64,000 nucleotides of DNA from Psychromonas sp. MB-3u-54 (lineage in GTDB: Bacteria; Pseudomonadota; Gammaproteobacteria; Enterobacterales; Psychromonadaceae), in contig NZ_PJBP01000086.1 of assembly GCF_002836415.1 (NCBI RefSeq), forward strand, positions 19,807 to 83,806, given 5' to 3'. Of this stretch, positions 24,366 to 33,359 are shown piece after piece. Positions within the stretch are counted from its first letter, which is position 1, and each line of letters starts with the position of its first letter. The notes under the pieces were generated by a model. The model had not been told where the DNA came from. It searched no databases and saw nothing but the letters and a program-made list of their open reading frames with translations. The position numbers and the translations under genes were made by a program.

Positions 24366-26261
24366 TTAGTTCTCAATTTGCTCAACCCCGAGCCCTTTCC
24401 GTAATTCGTCTAAAAAACCCTCCCAAAGTGGATGCTTTTTATTCCGATTTTTAAGAAATGTTTTTTGGAATTGTAATATCGTTGAAGCATTTGTTTCTTC
24501 TTCTCCGTGGTGAGACTTTGCTGAATTTTCAAGTAGGTCTTTATACTCATCTATATGCGTATGCTGAGCTTTAAATATTTCTACAAAGGGACCCGTTGAT
24601 ATTTTCCATAGCAACTCTTCAGGCGTATCAACATTCATAAAGAAAAATTTATTATGGTAAGCATCTAATATTTTTAACTGAAACTGAATTTTGTCTTCTT
24701 TATTCCGTTCTTCTCCAGCGGTTCCACCATTCAATGGTAGGGGAAAGGTATTGCCCTTTACATTTGTTTGTTCCCTTAATAAATTATTAACCTTTGGGTA
24801 ATCAGATACTGAAATACTAGTTCTACGTTTTTTTAATACTAACGTTTTATTCTCAATCTTGATTTTATATTTCTCTCTATCCTTTGGCTCTACCGAACAG
24901 CGTTTATCTCCATCAAGAAAAACAATATCCTCACTACCATCATTAATTGCAAAATGTACGGATAAATTTTTAATGATAGTCTCTGCGCCACCTGAATAGG
25001 GCGCGACAATATATTGTGATCTTATAGTGGAATCAATATCATCTAAAGCGGCCTCTACAACAGCCTTAGCTAAATTATCTTCTACATATATTTTCCGCTT
25101 GTTGTTAACTACCCCACCCAATCTGCAAAAAGCTTGTTCAGGTGTACATTCGTTAATAACATCAAATCGATTATTTGCTGGGTTTTGCTGAAAAAGTTTG
25201 ATTGCATTGCTAGGCAACCCTTTAAGAAAATGCTCCGAATGAGTAGATATTACTATTTGCGCATTTTTATCAATAATTGCAGTGAAAAGTAAATTTCTTA
25301 ACTCATTCTGTGCGCCAGGGTGTAAAGACACCTCAGGTTCATCAAGTAAAATTAAAGCATTCTCAGGCGCAGATAGTACACGACAAACACAATTAACTAC
25401 TGCAACTTCACCACTACCTGCTACGGCCTCAGAATAACTTTTTGTTCCATCATAAAAAATAATAGAAGAGCCTTTGTTATCAAATAAAGTATGAAAAATC
25501 CTTTTTGCAGAAGTGTATGTTTTTCCCAGTATTTTATTAGCCCAAAATAATTGAGTTTTTGTTAAGTGTTCTACTTTATTAATAACCTGTGAATGCCAAG
25601 TTACTGGTAGATATTTTGGTTGAAGTAGCTTACTTTCTAACACTTTTGACCTATTACGAAGAAAGTCTTGAACATGACTGTAATATTCATGCTTACTCAT
25701 ATCTTTAAAGTAAAAAGATATATCAAATGAACTTAATTCACTTCGAAAGTCAATATATACTACTTTTTTATCAATAGCTTTCCATCGAGATTGATTTCTG
25801 AAAGGGGCATGTTCAGGAAAAATGACATCTGGCATTTTTGCCATATTATCAGTCATACTAGGTCTAGCTGTTTCCCAATAATCGGGATTCTTTCTAGCAC
25901 CTGTACGAGCCGACCTAACCCTTTTTTTAATTACTTCGACAGAGTCATCCATTCCTGCAGGTACAAATTTATATATTATTCGATTAACTCCTCCGCTTTC
26001 ATCAATTGGATCTAATGCAGTAGAAAACCAATATTTTCCTAAGGAATAACCATCAGGGCAACCATACAAAGAAGTTAAAACAGATGATTTACCAGAGCCA
26101 TTTGGTCCAACAAGAGCTGTTAACGCAGAATCAAAAGTAAGAAAAGTGTCATTCTGAAGGTTTTTATATCGAGGGAATCTGATTTTATGAATGAAATTAG
26201 ATTTTTCTTGAACTTTAGTCTTTATAATTTTCTTAAGTAAATCAGTCATTGGCATAAGCAT
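24366..26261 (-). CDS. OLD-type ATP-dependent nuclease (AAA ABC-like ATPase plus Toprim)
   Basis: A 631-residue protein. Walker A GPNGSGKS is at residues 52-59, an ABC-type signature-like AGSGE at 281-285, Walker B LILLDEPEVSLHP at 303-315 and the switch STHSEHFL at 339-346. After residue ~385 a Toprim-like domain follows: IYVED (E394) and FLDGDKR (D450, D452) are the expected acidic metal ligands. The same architecture is found in OLD, GajA and related phage-defence nucleases. No UvrD-like helicase (as in Gabija) or reverse transcriptase (as in retrons) is next to it. The start may be MTDLLKK, four residues in. It converges with the methyltransferase gene. Confidence 0.8.
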   Translation of the reverse strand: MLMPMTDLLKKIIKTKVQEKSNFIHKIRFPRYKNLQNDTFLTFDSALTALVGPNGSGKSSVLTSLYGCPDGYSLGKYWFSTALDPIDESGGVNRIIYKFVPAGMDDSVEVIKKRVRSARTGARKNPDYWETARPSMTDNMAKMPDVIFPEHAPFRNQSRWKAIDKKVVYIDFRSELSSFDISFYFKDMSKHEYYSHVQDFLRNRSKVLESKLLQPKYLPVTWHSQVINKVEHLTKTQLFWANKILGKTYTSAKRIFHTLFDNKGSSIIFYDGTKSYSEAVAGSGEVAVVNCVCRVLSAPENALILLDEPEVSLHPGAQNELRNLLFTAIIDKNAQIVISTHSEHFLKGLPSNAIKLFQQNPANNRFDVINECTPEQAFCRLGGVVNNKRKIYVEDNLAKAVVEAALDDIDSTIRSQYIVAPYSGGAETIIKNLSVHFAINDGSEDIVFLDGDKRCSVEPKDREKYKIKIENKTLVLKKRRTSISVSDYPKVNNLLREQTNVKGNTFPLPLNGGTAGEERNKEDKIQFQLKILDAYHNKFFFMNVDTPEELLWKISTGPFVEIFKAQHTHIDEYKDLLENSAKSHHGEEETNASTILQFQKTFLKNRNKKHPLWEGFLDELRKGLGVEQIEN

Positions 26262-26351
26262 AAATTCATTTAATAGGATGGTTAACCATACCTGAAATAT
26301 GAGTTAACCTAAAAGAAAAGGTGGAAAATTTTTCGGATTAATAAAAGAGGA

Positions 26352-26380
26352 AAAAAAGATTGGACACCCAAATCTTTTTT
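26352..26380. terminator. Bidirectional terminator-like hairpin
   Basis: AAAAAAGATT (26352-26361) and AATCTTTTTT (26371-26380) are perfect 10-bp arms around a 9-nt loop; each strand shows a T run on its 3' side. It corresponds to the outer end of the dispersed repeat in copy 4 and would stop transcripts in both directions. Confidence 0.55.
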
Positions 26381-26815
26381 AAAACCAAACCAAAGCGGCT
26401 ACGGAAATTTCCGACCATTTTTCTTGATCAATCAATTCCTTTAGCAAAGGAAATCGAGGAGCGAATTGAACGCCAGTTCAGGTTTATGAGCGGGCTAAGC
26501 TCTGCGTGCCCTTGTTGATTTCATTAGGCTTGGCTCTGCACATGGATGTGCTGTCCGAGCCGGTGCGTTAAAAAGGGATTTATTTATCAAGATAAAAAAA
26601 CGTCTCGGACGGCACTGTGAGTTATGGGGCAGTATAGTGTCTCGAACAAAACTCTCTTTACCTTATCTCTCTTGCTGTTGAAAGAGCATGACTCCCTCGA
26701 ACTGCGAAACTGCGTTTCGGTTTCTCATCATATACACGCCGTCAGGGCGAAATTCCAACAAAGAAAGTTAAACCAAGCGCTTATAAGCGCTTGGTTTACA
26801 AATAACCGATGAGTC
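26381..26815 (-). repeat. Dispersed repeat, copy 4 (inverted)
   Basis: The reverse complement of copies 1-3: GCGGCTACGGAAATTTCCGA near 26395, CTTTAGCAAAGG, GCGGGCTAAGCTCTGCG, GGATGTGCTGTCC, then GCTGTTGAAAGAGCATGACT and the core at 26697-26737. It ends with GCGCTTATAAGCGC before the rpsB region. With copy 3 it flanks the TA-methyltransferase-nuclease segment in inverted orientation. Confidence 0.8.
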
Positions 26816-26944
26816 CGCATAAACTTTGAAATAGATTTATAATAGGCGGAGTGTCTATCGCCGCATCTCCTATTTCAACTACAATATCAAATGCGTAAGC
26901 ACTCAATGGGCAAGCTCTTTAACAATTACTTTGCAGGACACTTA

Positions 26945-26978
26945 TTGAGTTAAAATTAGTTCTATGGTATAAAGCGCG
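26945..26978 (+). promoter_or_regulatory. rpsB promoter with GC-rich discriminator
   Basis: TTGAGT (26945-26950), a 17-nt spacer and TATAAA (26968-26973) are followed at once by GCGCG. A GC-rich discriminator just after the -10 box is typical of stringently controlled ribosomal promoters. It would give an rpsB leader of about 215 nt. Confidence 0.75.
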
Positions 26979-27059
26979 TCGAGATTGTAACATAACTTAA
27001 TTGTAACAAATCTCACTTAACTGGCGCGTACTTTATGATTTGTAGATTCACTGGTTGAA

Positions 27060-27195
27060 TTCTTAAATTTAAAGACGTTCTTCAAATAACACACACACGT
27101 CGACACGTCACTCGGGGTGCCTGATTTCAAATAATTTGAAATTCGGTCGAGTGTATGGGATGTGTGGAGGCCTAACCCCTTAAAAGGAAATTCTC
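27060..27195 (+). promoter_or_regulatory. rpsB leader, probable S2 autoregulatory element
   Basis: The leader folds into a multi-part hairpin: CACAC near 27094 with GTGTG at 27162-27166, CACTCG (27109-27114) with CGAGTG (27148-27153), and an inner perfect stem ATTTCAAA/TTTGAAAT around a TAA loop (27124-27142). GTGGAGGCCTAACCCC follows before the start. Enterobacterial and related rpsB leaders are known to be targets of ribosomal protein S2; assigning that role here rests on position and structure. Confidence 0.6.
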
Positions 27196-27930
27196 ATGGC
27201 AAATGTATCAATGCGCGATATGCTACAAGCAGGCGTTCACTTCGGTCACCAAACTCGTTACTGGAATCCAAAAATGAAACCGTTCATTTTCGGCGCTCGT
27301 AACAAAGTTCATATCATCAACCTTGAAAAAACTGTTCCAATGTTCAACAGTGCACTTGATTTCTTAGAGCAGAAAGCTGCTAAGAAAGGTAAAGTTCTAT
27401 TTGTTGGTACTAAACGTGCAGCTTCAGACGCAGTAAAAGAAGCAGCTATCAGCTGTGACCAATTCTACGTTGATCACCGTTGGTTAGGTGGTATGTTGAC
27501 TAACTGGAAAACAGTTCGTCAATCGATCAAACGTTTGAAAGACCTTGAAGTTCAAAGCCAAGACGGTACTTTTGACAAAGTAACTAAAAAAGAAGCATTA
27601 ATGCTTGCTCGTGAATTAGAGAAACTTGACAAAACGCTTGGTGGCATCAAAAACATGGGCGGCATCCCAGATGTAATCTTCGTAATCGATGCAGATCACG
27701 AACACATTGCAATCAAAGAAGCGAACAACCTAGGAATTCCTGTAATCTCTATTGTTGATACTAACTCATGCCCAGATAACATTGATTATGTTGTACCTGG
27801 TAATGATGATGCGATCCGTGCTATCAAACTTTACTTAGAAGCAGCTGCTACAACGATTAAAGCTGGTCGTGCGCAAGATGTTATAGTACAAGCTGAGCAA
27901 GACGGTTTTGTTGAAGAAGTTAGCGAATAA
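27196..27930 (+). CDS. rpsB: 30S ribosomal protein S2
   Basis: A 244-residue protein with S2 signatures from the first residues: [30 protein letters not shown] and later [31 protein letters not shown]2 joins the 30S subunit late, near S1, and is essential. It heads an rpsB-tsf unit with a transcription attenuator in between. The ATG follows AAAAGGAAA. Codon use is strongly biased, as expected for a highly expressed gene. Confidence 0.98.
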   Translation: MANVSMRDMLQAGVHFGHQTRYWNPKMKPFIFGARNKVHIINLEKTVPMFNSALDFLEQKAAKKGKVLFVGTKRAASDAVKEAAISCDQFYVDHRWLGGMLTNWKTVRQSIKRLKDLEVQSQDGTFDKVTKKEALMLARELEKLDKTLGGIKNMGGIPDVIFVIDADHEHIAIKEANNLGIPVISIVDTNSCPDNIDYVVPGNDDAIRAIKLYLEAAATTIKAGRAQDVIVQAEQDGFVEEVSE

Positions 27931-27981
27931 TTAGCCTTTAGAGCTAAGTATCTCTTATTAATCAGTCTATGATTGATTATT

Positions 27982-28005
27982 GGGGGGCTGTTGCCCCCCC
28001 TTTTT
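27982..28005 (+). terminator. rpsB-tsf intergenic terminator/attenuator
   Basis: GGGGGGC (27982-27988), loop TGTT and GCCCCCC (27993-27999) are followed by CTTTTT. In E. coli a partial terminator at the same place reduces tsf relative to rpsB; the same is likely here, since tsf has no obvious promoter of its own. Confidence 0.85.
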
Positions 28006-28029
28006 AATTGAAATAATAGGAATTAGACA

Positions 28030-28908
28030 ATGGCTATTACTATAACAGCTAAGCAAGTTAAAGAACTTCGTGACCGTACTGCTGCGGGTATGATGGATTG
28101 TAAAAAAGCACTAGTTGAAGCCGAGGGTGACCTTGAGCTTGCAATTGAAAATATGCGTAAATCAGGTGCAGTTAAAGCCGCTAAAAAAGCTGGCCGAGTT
28201 GCTGCTGAAGGTGTGATCTTAGCAAAAGTTGAAGGTAGTGTTGCCCTTCTTGCTGAAATCAACTGTGAAACAGATTTTGTAGCAATGGATAAAAGCTTCC
28301 TTGCTTTTGCAAATAAAATTGCAGACATCGCATTAGCCAATAAAGTGACTAGCGTGGAAGCTCTCAATGAATTAGCTTACGATGGTGAAACTGTAGAAGT
28401 TGCTCGTGCTAACTTAGTGTCTAAAATTGGTGAAAACATCTCTATTCGTCGTTTACATATCGTTGAAGGTGAAAACCTTGGTGCTTATGTACACGGTGCC
28501 AAAATTGGCGTTATCACTGTGCTTAAAGGTGGCGATGCAGATCTTTCTAAAGATATTGCAATGCACGTTGCTGCAGCTGCTCCTCAGTATGTTAATGCTG
28601 CAGATGTACCTGCTGACGTTATTGCTAAAGAGAAAGAAATTCAGCTGGCAATCGCAGTAGAAAGTGGTAAACCTGAAGCTATTGCTGAAAAAATGGTTGT
28701 TGGCCGTATGGCTAAATTTTCTGGTGAAGTCAGCCTGACAAGTCAACCCTTTATTAAAGATCCTTCTATCAAAGTTGCTAAGCTTCTTAAAGACGCTGGC
28801 GCTGAGGTTATCTCATTTATTCGTTTAGAAGTGGGTGAAGGCATCGATAAGAAAGTTGAAGATTTTGCTGCTGAAGTTGCTGCGACAATGGCAGCTTCTG
28901 CTAAGTAA
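28030..28908 (+). CDS. tsf: Elongation factor Ts
   Basis: A 292-residue nucleotide-exchange factor for EF-Tu. The N-terminal UBA-like domain ([25 protein letters not shown]) and the EF-Tu contact (INCETDFVA, near residue 79) are standard. The length is slightly above the E. coli protein (283). It follows rpsB by 99 bp, separated by the attenuator hairpin, and is ended by a strong terminator at 28947. Confidence 0.98.
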   Translation: MAITITAKQVKELRDRTAAGMMDCKKALVEAEGDLELAIENMRKSGAVKAAKKAGRVAAEGVILAKVEGSVALLAEINCETDFVAMDKSFLAFANKIADIALANKVTSVEALNELAYDGETVEVARANLVSKIGENISIRRLHIVEGENLGAYVHGAKIGVITVLKGGDADLSKDIAMHVAAAAPQYVNAADVPADVIAKEKEIQLAIAVESGKPEAIAEKMVVGRMAKFSGEVSLTSQPFIKDPSIKVAKLLKDAGAEVISFIRLEVGEGIDKKVEDFAAEVAATMAASAK

Positions 28909-28946
28909 TCAATTTTTTTGAACAATAAGCTTTGTTTATTGTCTTT

Positions 28947-28977
28947 AAAGAACCGCAGCTACGTCTGCGGTTCTTTT
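28947..28977 (+). terminator. tsf terminator
   Basis: AAAGAACCGCAG (28947-28958) pairs perfectly with CTGCGGTTCTTT (28965-28976) around a 6-nt loop, ending in T residues. It is the clearest stop between the rpsB-tsf unit and pyrH. Confidence 0.9.
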
Positions 28978-29097
28978 GCATTCAAAATAGGGTTTAGTAT
29001 TGTCTTTAACATTTAATTATTTATACCTGTTAGGTTAACAAATTACGCTCAAAATTTATTAATCTAACCGGTATTAAGTCTACATTAAGGAACTAGC

Positions 29098-29847
29098 ATG
29101 AAAACAAAACCAAAATCTGCATATCGCCGCATTTTATTAAAATTAAGTGGCGAGGCTTTGGTCGGCGAGGAGGGGTTTGGTATCGATCCTAAAGTGCTGG
29201 ATCGTATGGCGCTTGAAATTAAATCATTAATAGAAGTGGGTGTGCAGGTTGGGTTGGTTATCGGTGGCGGTAATATTTTCCGTGGAGCAGGTTTGGCCGA
29301 GGCTGGAATGAACCGAGTTGTTGGTGATCATATGGGAATGCTGGCGACGGTAATGAACGGTCTTGCAATGCGCGATGCCCTGCAACGTTCGCACGTTAAT
29401 TCGCGTTTAATGTCAGCGATTCCTTTAAACGGCGTTTGTGATGATTACAACTGGGCAAAAGCAATAAGATACCTTAAACAAGGGACTGTGGTGATTTTTG
29501 CCGCTGGCACAGGTAACCCGTTTTTTACTACCGATTCAGCCGCTTGTTTACGCGGTATTGAAATTGAAGCCGATGCTGTTTTAAAAGGCACAAAAGTAGA
29601 TGGTGTTTTTGATGCCGATCCGGCTAAAAATCCCGATGCAAAATTATATAAAGAGATTGATTATCAATTAGTATTGGAAAAAGAGTTAAAAGTAATGGAT
29701 CTCGCTGCGTTTACATTAGCACGGGATCATAGTTTACCTATACGCGTATTTAATATGAACAAGCCCGGTGCGTTAAACCGTGTTGTGTTAGGCGAAGATG
29801 AAGGTACAACTATTAAACATTGTGAGACAATAATAGAAAAACAATAA
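29098..29847 (+). CDS. pyrH: UMP kinase
   Basis: A 249-residue bacterial UMP kinase of the amino-acid-kinase fold ([20 protein letters not shown] at the start, GGGNIFRG near residue 57, [13 protein letters not shown] near 140). It phosphorylates UMP to UDP as a hexamer, activated by GTP and inhibited by UTP in relatives. It begins the pyrH-frr-uppS-cdsA-dxr-rseP run after the tsf terminator; the promoter should lie in 28980-29090. Confidence 0.97.
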   Translation: MKTKPKSAYRRILLKLSGEALVGEEGFGIDPKVLDRMALEIKSLIEVGVQVGLVIGGGNIFRGAGLAEAGMNRVVGDHMGMLATVMNGLAMRDALQRSHVNSRLMSAIPLNGVCDDYNWAKAIRYLKQGTVVIFAAGTGNPFFTTDSAACLRGIEIEADAVLKGTKVDGVFDADPAKNPDAKLYKEIDYQLVLEKELKVMDLAAFTLARDHSLPIRVFNMNKPGALNRVVLGEDEGTTIKHCETIIEKQ

Positions 29848-29879
29848 TCAATTTATAACTGAAAATTAGGGAAATTGTT

Positions 29880-30437
29880 ATGATCAATGAAGTTAAAAAT
29901 GATGCTCAAACCCGTATGGGTAAAAGTGTTGAAGCATTTAGAAACCAACTTGCAAAAATTCGCACGGGTCGTGCACACCCCAGTTTATTAGATGGTATTA
30001 TGGTGCCGTATTACGGCAGTAATACACCTATTCGTCAAGTAGGTAATGTCTCTACTGAAGATGCCCGTACATTAACAGTCACGGTTTTTGATGCCTCGTT
30101 AATTAAGGCTGTGGAAAAAGCTATCATGGGCTCAAGCCTCGGCTTAAACCCGATGTCTGCGGGTACTGTTATTCGTATTCCTTTACCTCCGCTAACAGAA
30201 GAGCGCCGTCGTGATTTAATTAAAATTGTGCGTGGTGAAGCAGAAAATAGCCGTATCGCCATCCGGAATGTTCGTCGTGATGCAAATAACGACTTAAAAA
30301 TACTGGAAAAAGATAAAGATATCAGTGAAGATGAGCAACGTATTGGCGAAGAGTTAGTGCAAAAAACAACCAATGATCATATTAAACTGATTGAAGAGCT
30401 GCTTGTTGTCAAAGAAGCCGAACTACTTGAAGTTTAA
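29880..30437 (+). CDS. frr: Ribosome recycling factor
   Basis: A 185-residue protein, exactly the family length. Conserved RRF stretches: [15 protein letters not shown], the [12 protein letters not shown] loop of domain II, and [32 protein letters not shown]. With EF-G it splits post-termination ribosomes. It is 32 bp behind pyrH with an AGGGAAA ribosome-binding site. Confidence 0.98.
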   Translation: MINEVKNDAQTRMGKSVEAFRNQLAKIRTGRAHPSLLDGIMVPYYGSNTPIRQVGNVSTEDARTLTVTVFDASLIKAVEKAIMGSSLGLNPMSAGTVIRIPLPPLTEERRRDLIKIVRGEAENSRIAIRNVRRDANNDLKILEKDKDISEDEQRIGEELVQKTTNDHIKLIEELLVVKEAELLEV

Positions 30438-30514
30438 CCATCTAGCGTTAGCATATCCCTGTTTTGGATATGCTGACTAATGTTCCGCTATTGTTCAATT
30501 CATCAAGGTTGATT

Positions 30515-31252
30515 GTGACCAAATTAAATGAAAATTTAAAACATGCCAGGCATGTCGCTATTATTATGGACGGAAATGGTCGCTGGGCACAAAGCAAAGG
30601 AAAACATCGTGTATTAGGGCATAAACACGGGGTTAAATCTTTACGCCGGGCAATTGCTTTTGCAAGTGAGCAAAAACTTGAGGCGTTAACTTTGTTCGCA
30701 TTCAGCAGTGAAAATTGGCAACGCCCAGAGCAGGAAGTTAATATGCTGATGGCGCTTTTTTTTACTGTATTAAGCAGTGAAGTCAAAAAGTTACAAAAAA
30801 ACAATATTAAACTTAAAGTCATTGGTGAGCTGTCTGGATTTAGCGAAAGTTTACAAAAAAAAATCATTGAAGCTGAAAATGCAACCCAAGATAATACCGG
30901 TTTAGTGGTCAATGTTGCCGCAAATTATGGTGGCCGCTGGGATATTACGCAGGCAACCAAAAAGTTAGCCACTTTAGTGGCGGCAGGTAAGCTTAAGATA
31001 GAAGATATCAATGAACAGCTCCTCAATAGTGTTATCTGTTTGGCGGAATTACCGCCAGTGGATCTTCTGATCCGCACGGGGGGCGACCAACGTATTAGTA
31101 ACTTTATATTATGGCAATTGGCTTATGCGGAATTTTATTTTAGCGATGTTTTGTGGCCGGACTTTGACGGTCGAGAGTTTCAATATGCGCTAGATGTATT
31201 TTCAAGCAAAGAGCGTCGCTTTGGAAAAACCGCTGCACAATTAATAAGCTAA
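30515..31252 (+). CDS. uppS: Undecaprenyl diphosphate synthase
   Basis: A cis-prenyltransferase of about 245 residues that extends FPP to C55-PP, the lipid carrier for peptidoglycan and O-antigen. HVAIIMDGNGRWA carries the catalytic Asp (D19 from the chosen start), and LLIRTGGDQRISNFILWQ and YAEFYF are the other family motifs. The GTG at 30515, preceded by AAGG with 6-nt spacing, gives the usual N-terminus; TTG at 30464 or ATG at 30470 in the same frame are less likely starts. Confidence 0.95.
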   Translation: MTKLNENLKHARHVAIIMDGNGRWAQSKGKHRVLGHKHGVKSLRRAIAFASEQKLEALTLFAFSSENWQRPEQEVNMLMALFFTVLSSEVKKLQKNNIKLKVIGELSGFSESLQKKIIEAENATQDNTGLVVNVAANYGGRWDITQATKKLATLVAAGKLKIEDINEQLLNSVICLAELPPVDLLIRTGGDQRISNFILWQLAYAEFYFSDVLWPDFDGREFQYALDVFSSKERRFGKTAAQLIS

Positions 31253-31304
31253 TAATCAAGTTGCTGGTTTTTTCAGTATCAATGTATTTAATCAAGGTGT
31301 TTCT

Positions 31305-32156
31305 GTGCAACAACGAATTATAACTGCTTTAATTTTAGCTCCTCTTACCATTGCTGGTATCTTCTTTCTTCCATTAAAGTTTTTTATGCTTTTTGGTGCC
31401 GCCATTTACCTGCTATCGAGTAAAGAGTGGGCGGGGTTCGTGAGTAAAACGCCTTCCGGTCTGACTCTATTTATTTTCGGTTTACTGCTTGGTGGGACAT
31501 TATTATTAATACCCGCCGAACAAATCTGGAGCGCGGGTAAGGTCAACGGTTATATTATCTATGCCCTGTTCGCTGCGGCGCTTTGGTGGTGCCTGTCTCT
31601 GCTAATGGTTATCAGTTACCCAAAATCAGCAAAGCTATGGCACAAAAATAAATTAATTAAATCTGTTTTTGGTTTGTTAACCCTAGTACCTTTATTTTGG
31701 GCAATGGTTGTTTTACGTTCGGTCAATATTGAGCATGATTTTTATTTCGGTGCTGAACTACTCATGTACGTTTGCTTTCTGGTTTGGGCCGCCGATATTG
31801 GAGCCTATTTTTGCGGGAAAAAATTTGGTAAGCGCAAATTGGCGGCTAAGGTTAGCCCCGGAAAAACCATAGAGGGCTTTTTGGGCGGAATAATGAGCGC
31901 AATGCTTGTGGCAATGCTAGGCTCAGCCTTCTTTGTCATTCCAACGGATCAAATGGCCATCTTTTTGGTCGGCTCTTTGGTCACTATTATGGTTTCTACA
32001 CTCGGTGACTTAAGTGAAAGTTTATTTAAACGAGAAGCCGGAGTAAAGGACAGCAGTAATTTATTACCTGGCCATGGTGGCATTTTAGACAGGATAGATA
32101 GTTTAACCGCTGCTGTGCCGATTTTTACCCTTATTTACCTATTCTGGTTAAGTTAG
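31305..32156 (+). CDS. cdsA: Phosphatidate cytidylyltransferase (CDP-diglyceride synthase)
   Basis: A 283-residue polytopic membrane protein with about eight hydrophobic segments. The C-terminal signature LSESLFKREAGVKDSSNLLP followed by GHGGILDRIDSL is the CDP-alcohol-forming active site of CdsA. It makes CDP-diacylglycerol from CTP and phosphatidate for all phospholipids. The start is GTG (31305) after AAGGTG. The next gene begins 4 nt after its stop. Confidence 0.96.
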   Translation: MQQRIITALILAPLTIAGIFFLPLKFFMLFGAAIYLLSSKEWAGFVSKTPSGLTLFIFGLLLGGTLLLIPAEQIWSAGKVNGYIIYALFAAALWWCLSLLMVISYPKSAKLWHKNKLIKSVFGLLTLVPLFWAMVVLRSVNIEHDFYFGAELLMYVCFLVWAADIGAYFCGKKFGKRKLAAKVSPGKTIEGFLGGIMSAMLVAMLGSAFFVIPTDQMAIFLVGSLVTIMVSTLGDLSESLFKREAGVKDSSNLLPGHGGILDRIDSLTAAVPIFTLIYLFWLS

Positions 32157-32159
32157 AAT

Positions 32160-33359
32160 ATGAAAAAATTAGCTATATTAGGCGCAACGGGTTCGATAGG
32201 CGATAGTACACTCAGCGTTTGCCGGAGTAACCCCGGGTTATATCAGATTACCTTATTAGCAGCCTCATCCAGTGTTGATAAAATGTTCGCGCTGTGCCGC
32301 GAGTTTACCCCGTTGTACGTTTCAATGAGCTGTAAAATAGCGGCTGAAAAATTGCGCAGCTTACTAAAAGTAGATAATTTATCATGCCATGTGCTTGATG
32401 ATGAGCAGGCGTTATTACAACTACTTGCAAGTGATTATGTGGATTCAGTGATGGCTGCTATTGTTGGCGCCGCAGGGTTAAAAACAACGCTCGCGGCGGT
32501 TGATGCGGGTAAAGAAGTTTTTTTAGCCAACAAAGAAGCTTTGGTGATGTCCGGCGCACTTTTTATTGATGCTGTTAAAAAGTCAGGTGCAAAGCTTTGG
32601 CCCGTTGATAGTGAGCACAATGCTATTTATCAGGCATTATCACCGAAGTTGCAAGATACTATTGGCGCTTGTGATTTATCCGGGGAAGGTGTCTCTAAGA
32701 TACTGTTAACCGGTTCTGGTGGTCCCTTCTTAGAAAAACCCTTAGCAGAATTTTCAGCGATCACTCCGGCTCAGGCTGTTAAGCATCCTAATTGGTCGAT
32801 GGGTAAAAAAATATCAATAGACTCGGCCACCATGATGAATAAAGGACTTGAGTATATTGAAGCGCGCTGGTTATTTAATGCAACGAAAGAGCAGTTGCAG
32901 ATAATAATACACCCTCAATCGGTCATTCATTCCATGGTGCAATATAAAGATGGTAGTGTGATAGCGCAGATGGGCAACCCGAATATGCGCATTCCGATTG
33001 CCTACGTCTTAGGAGGTGAGCAGCGTATAGAAAGTGGAATCGATTCTTTAGATTTTTTTGCCGCGCCTGATTTTAGTTTTAGCGCGCCTGATTTTGATCG
33101 TTATCCCTGTCTGAAATTAGCCATTGACGCTTGTTTTGAAGGGCAGCAGTCAACCACTATTCTAAATGCAGCAAATGAAATTGCGGTTGAGGCTTTTTTA
33201 AATCAGAGCATCAAGTTCACCCAGATATCACAACTTGTTGAGCGTGTTTTAAATCAATATCAAAGTGCTGCTATTGAATCAGTCGAGCATTTGTTAGAGA
33301 TTGATAGCCAGGCGAGGTTAAGCGCCAGTGATATTATTAAACGGGATTATTTATGCTGA
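32160..33359 (+). CDS. dxr: 1-deoxy-D-xylulose-5-phosphate reductoisomerase
   Basis: A 399-residue enzyme (also IspC), second step of the MEP isoprenoid pathway. The NADPH site GATGSIGDSTL is at residues 8-18, ANKEALVMSG near 123, the metal-binding VDSEHNAIYQAL near 150 and the NPNMRIPIAYVLG segment near 275. It ends TATTTATGCTGA, whose overlapping ATG was probably the original start of rseP; a 139-bp tandem duplication now places the working rseP start 133 bp further on. Confidence 0.97.
   Translation: MKKLAILGATGSIGDSTLSVCRSNPGLYQITLLAASSSVDKMFALCREFTPLYVSMSCKIAAEKLRSLLKVDNLSCHVLDDEQALLQLLASDYVDSVMAAIVGAAGLKTTLAAVDAGKEVFLANKEALVMSGALFIDAVKKSGAKLWPVDSEHNAIYQALSPKLQDTIGACDLSGEGVSKILLTGSGGPFLEKPLAEFSAITPAQAVKHPNWSMGKKISIDSATMMNKGLEYIEARWLFNATKEQLQIIIHPQSVIHSMVQYKDGSVIAQMGNPNMRIPIAYVLGGEQRIESGIDSLDFFAAPDFSFSAPDFDRYPCLKLAIDACFEGQQSTTILNAANEIAVEAFLNQSIKFTQISQLVERVLNQYQSAAIESVEHLLEIDSQARLSASDIIKRDYLC

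Larger units (their letters stand above)
26262..27195. other. Gap between the nuclease gene and rpsB
   Basis: About 930 bp without a gene. It holds the presumed promoter region of the minus-strand nuclease gene, a strong hairpin at 26352-26380, the inverted copy 4 of the dispersed repeat (to ~26815), and from ~26945 the promoter and long leader of rpsB. Confidence 0.65.

Noticed and set aside
24366..26261. The OLD-type protein as part of a Gabija or retron system
   Set aside because: No UvrD-like helicase gene and no reverse transcriptase or msr-msd-like region is next to it.
26945..27195. The possibility of a tRNA gene between the island and rpsB, as an integration site
   Set aside because: No cloverleaf or CCA-ending acceptor could be found on either strand here or elsewhere in the window.
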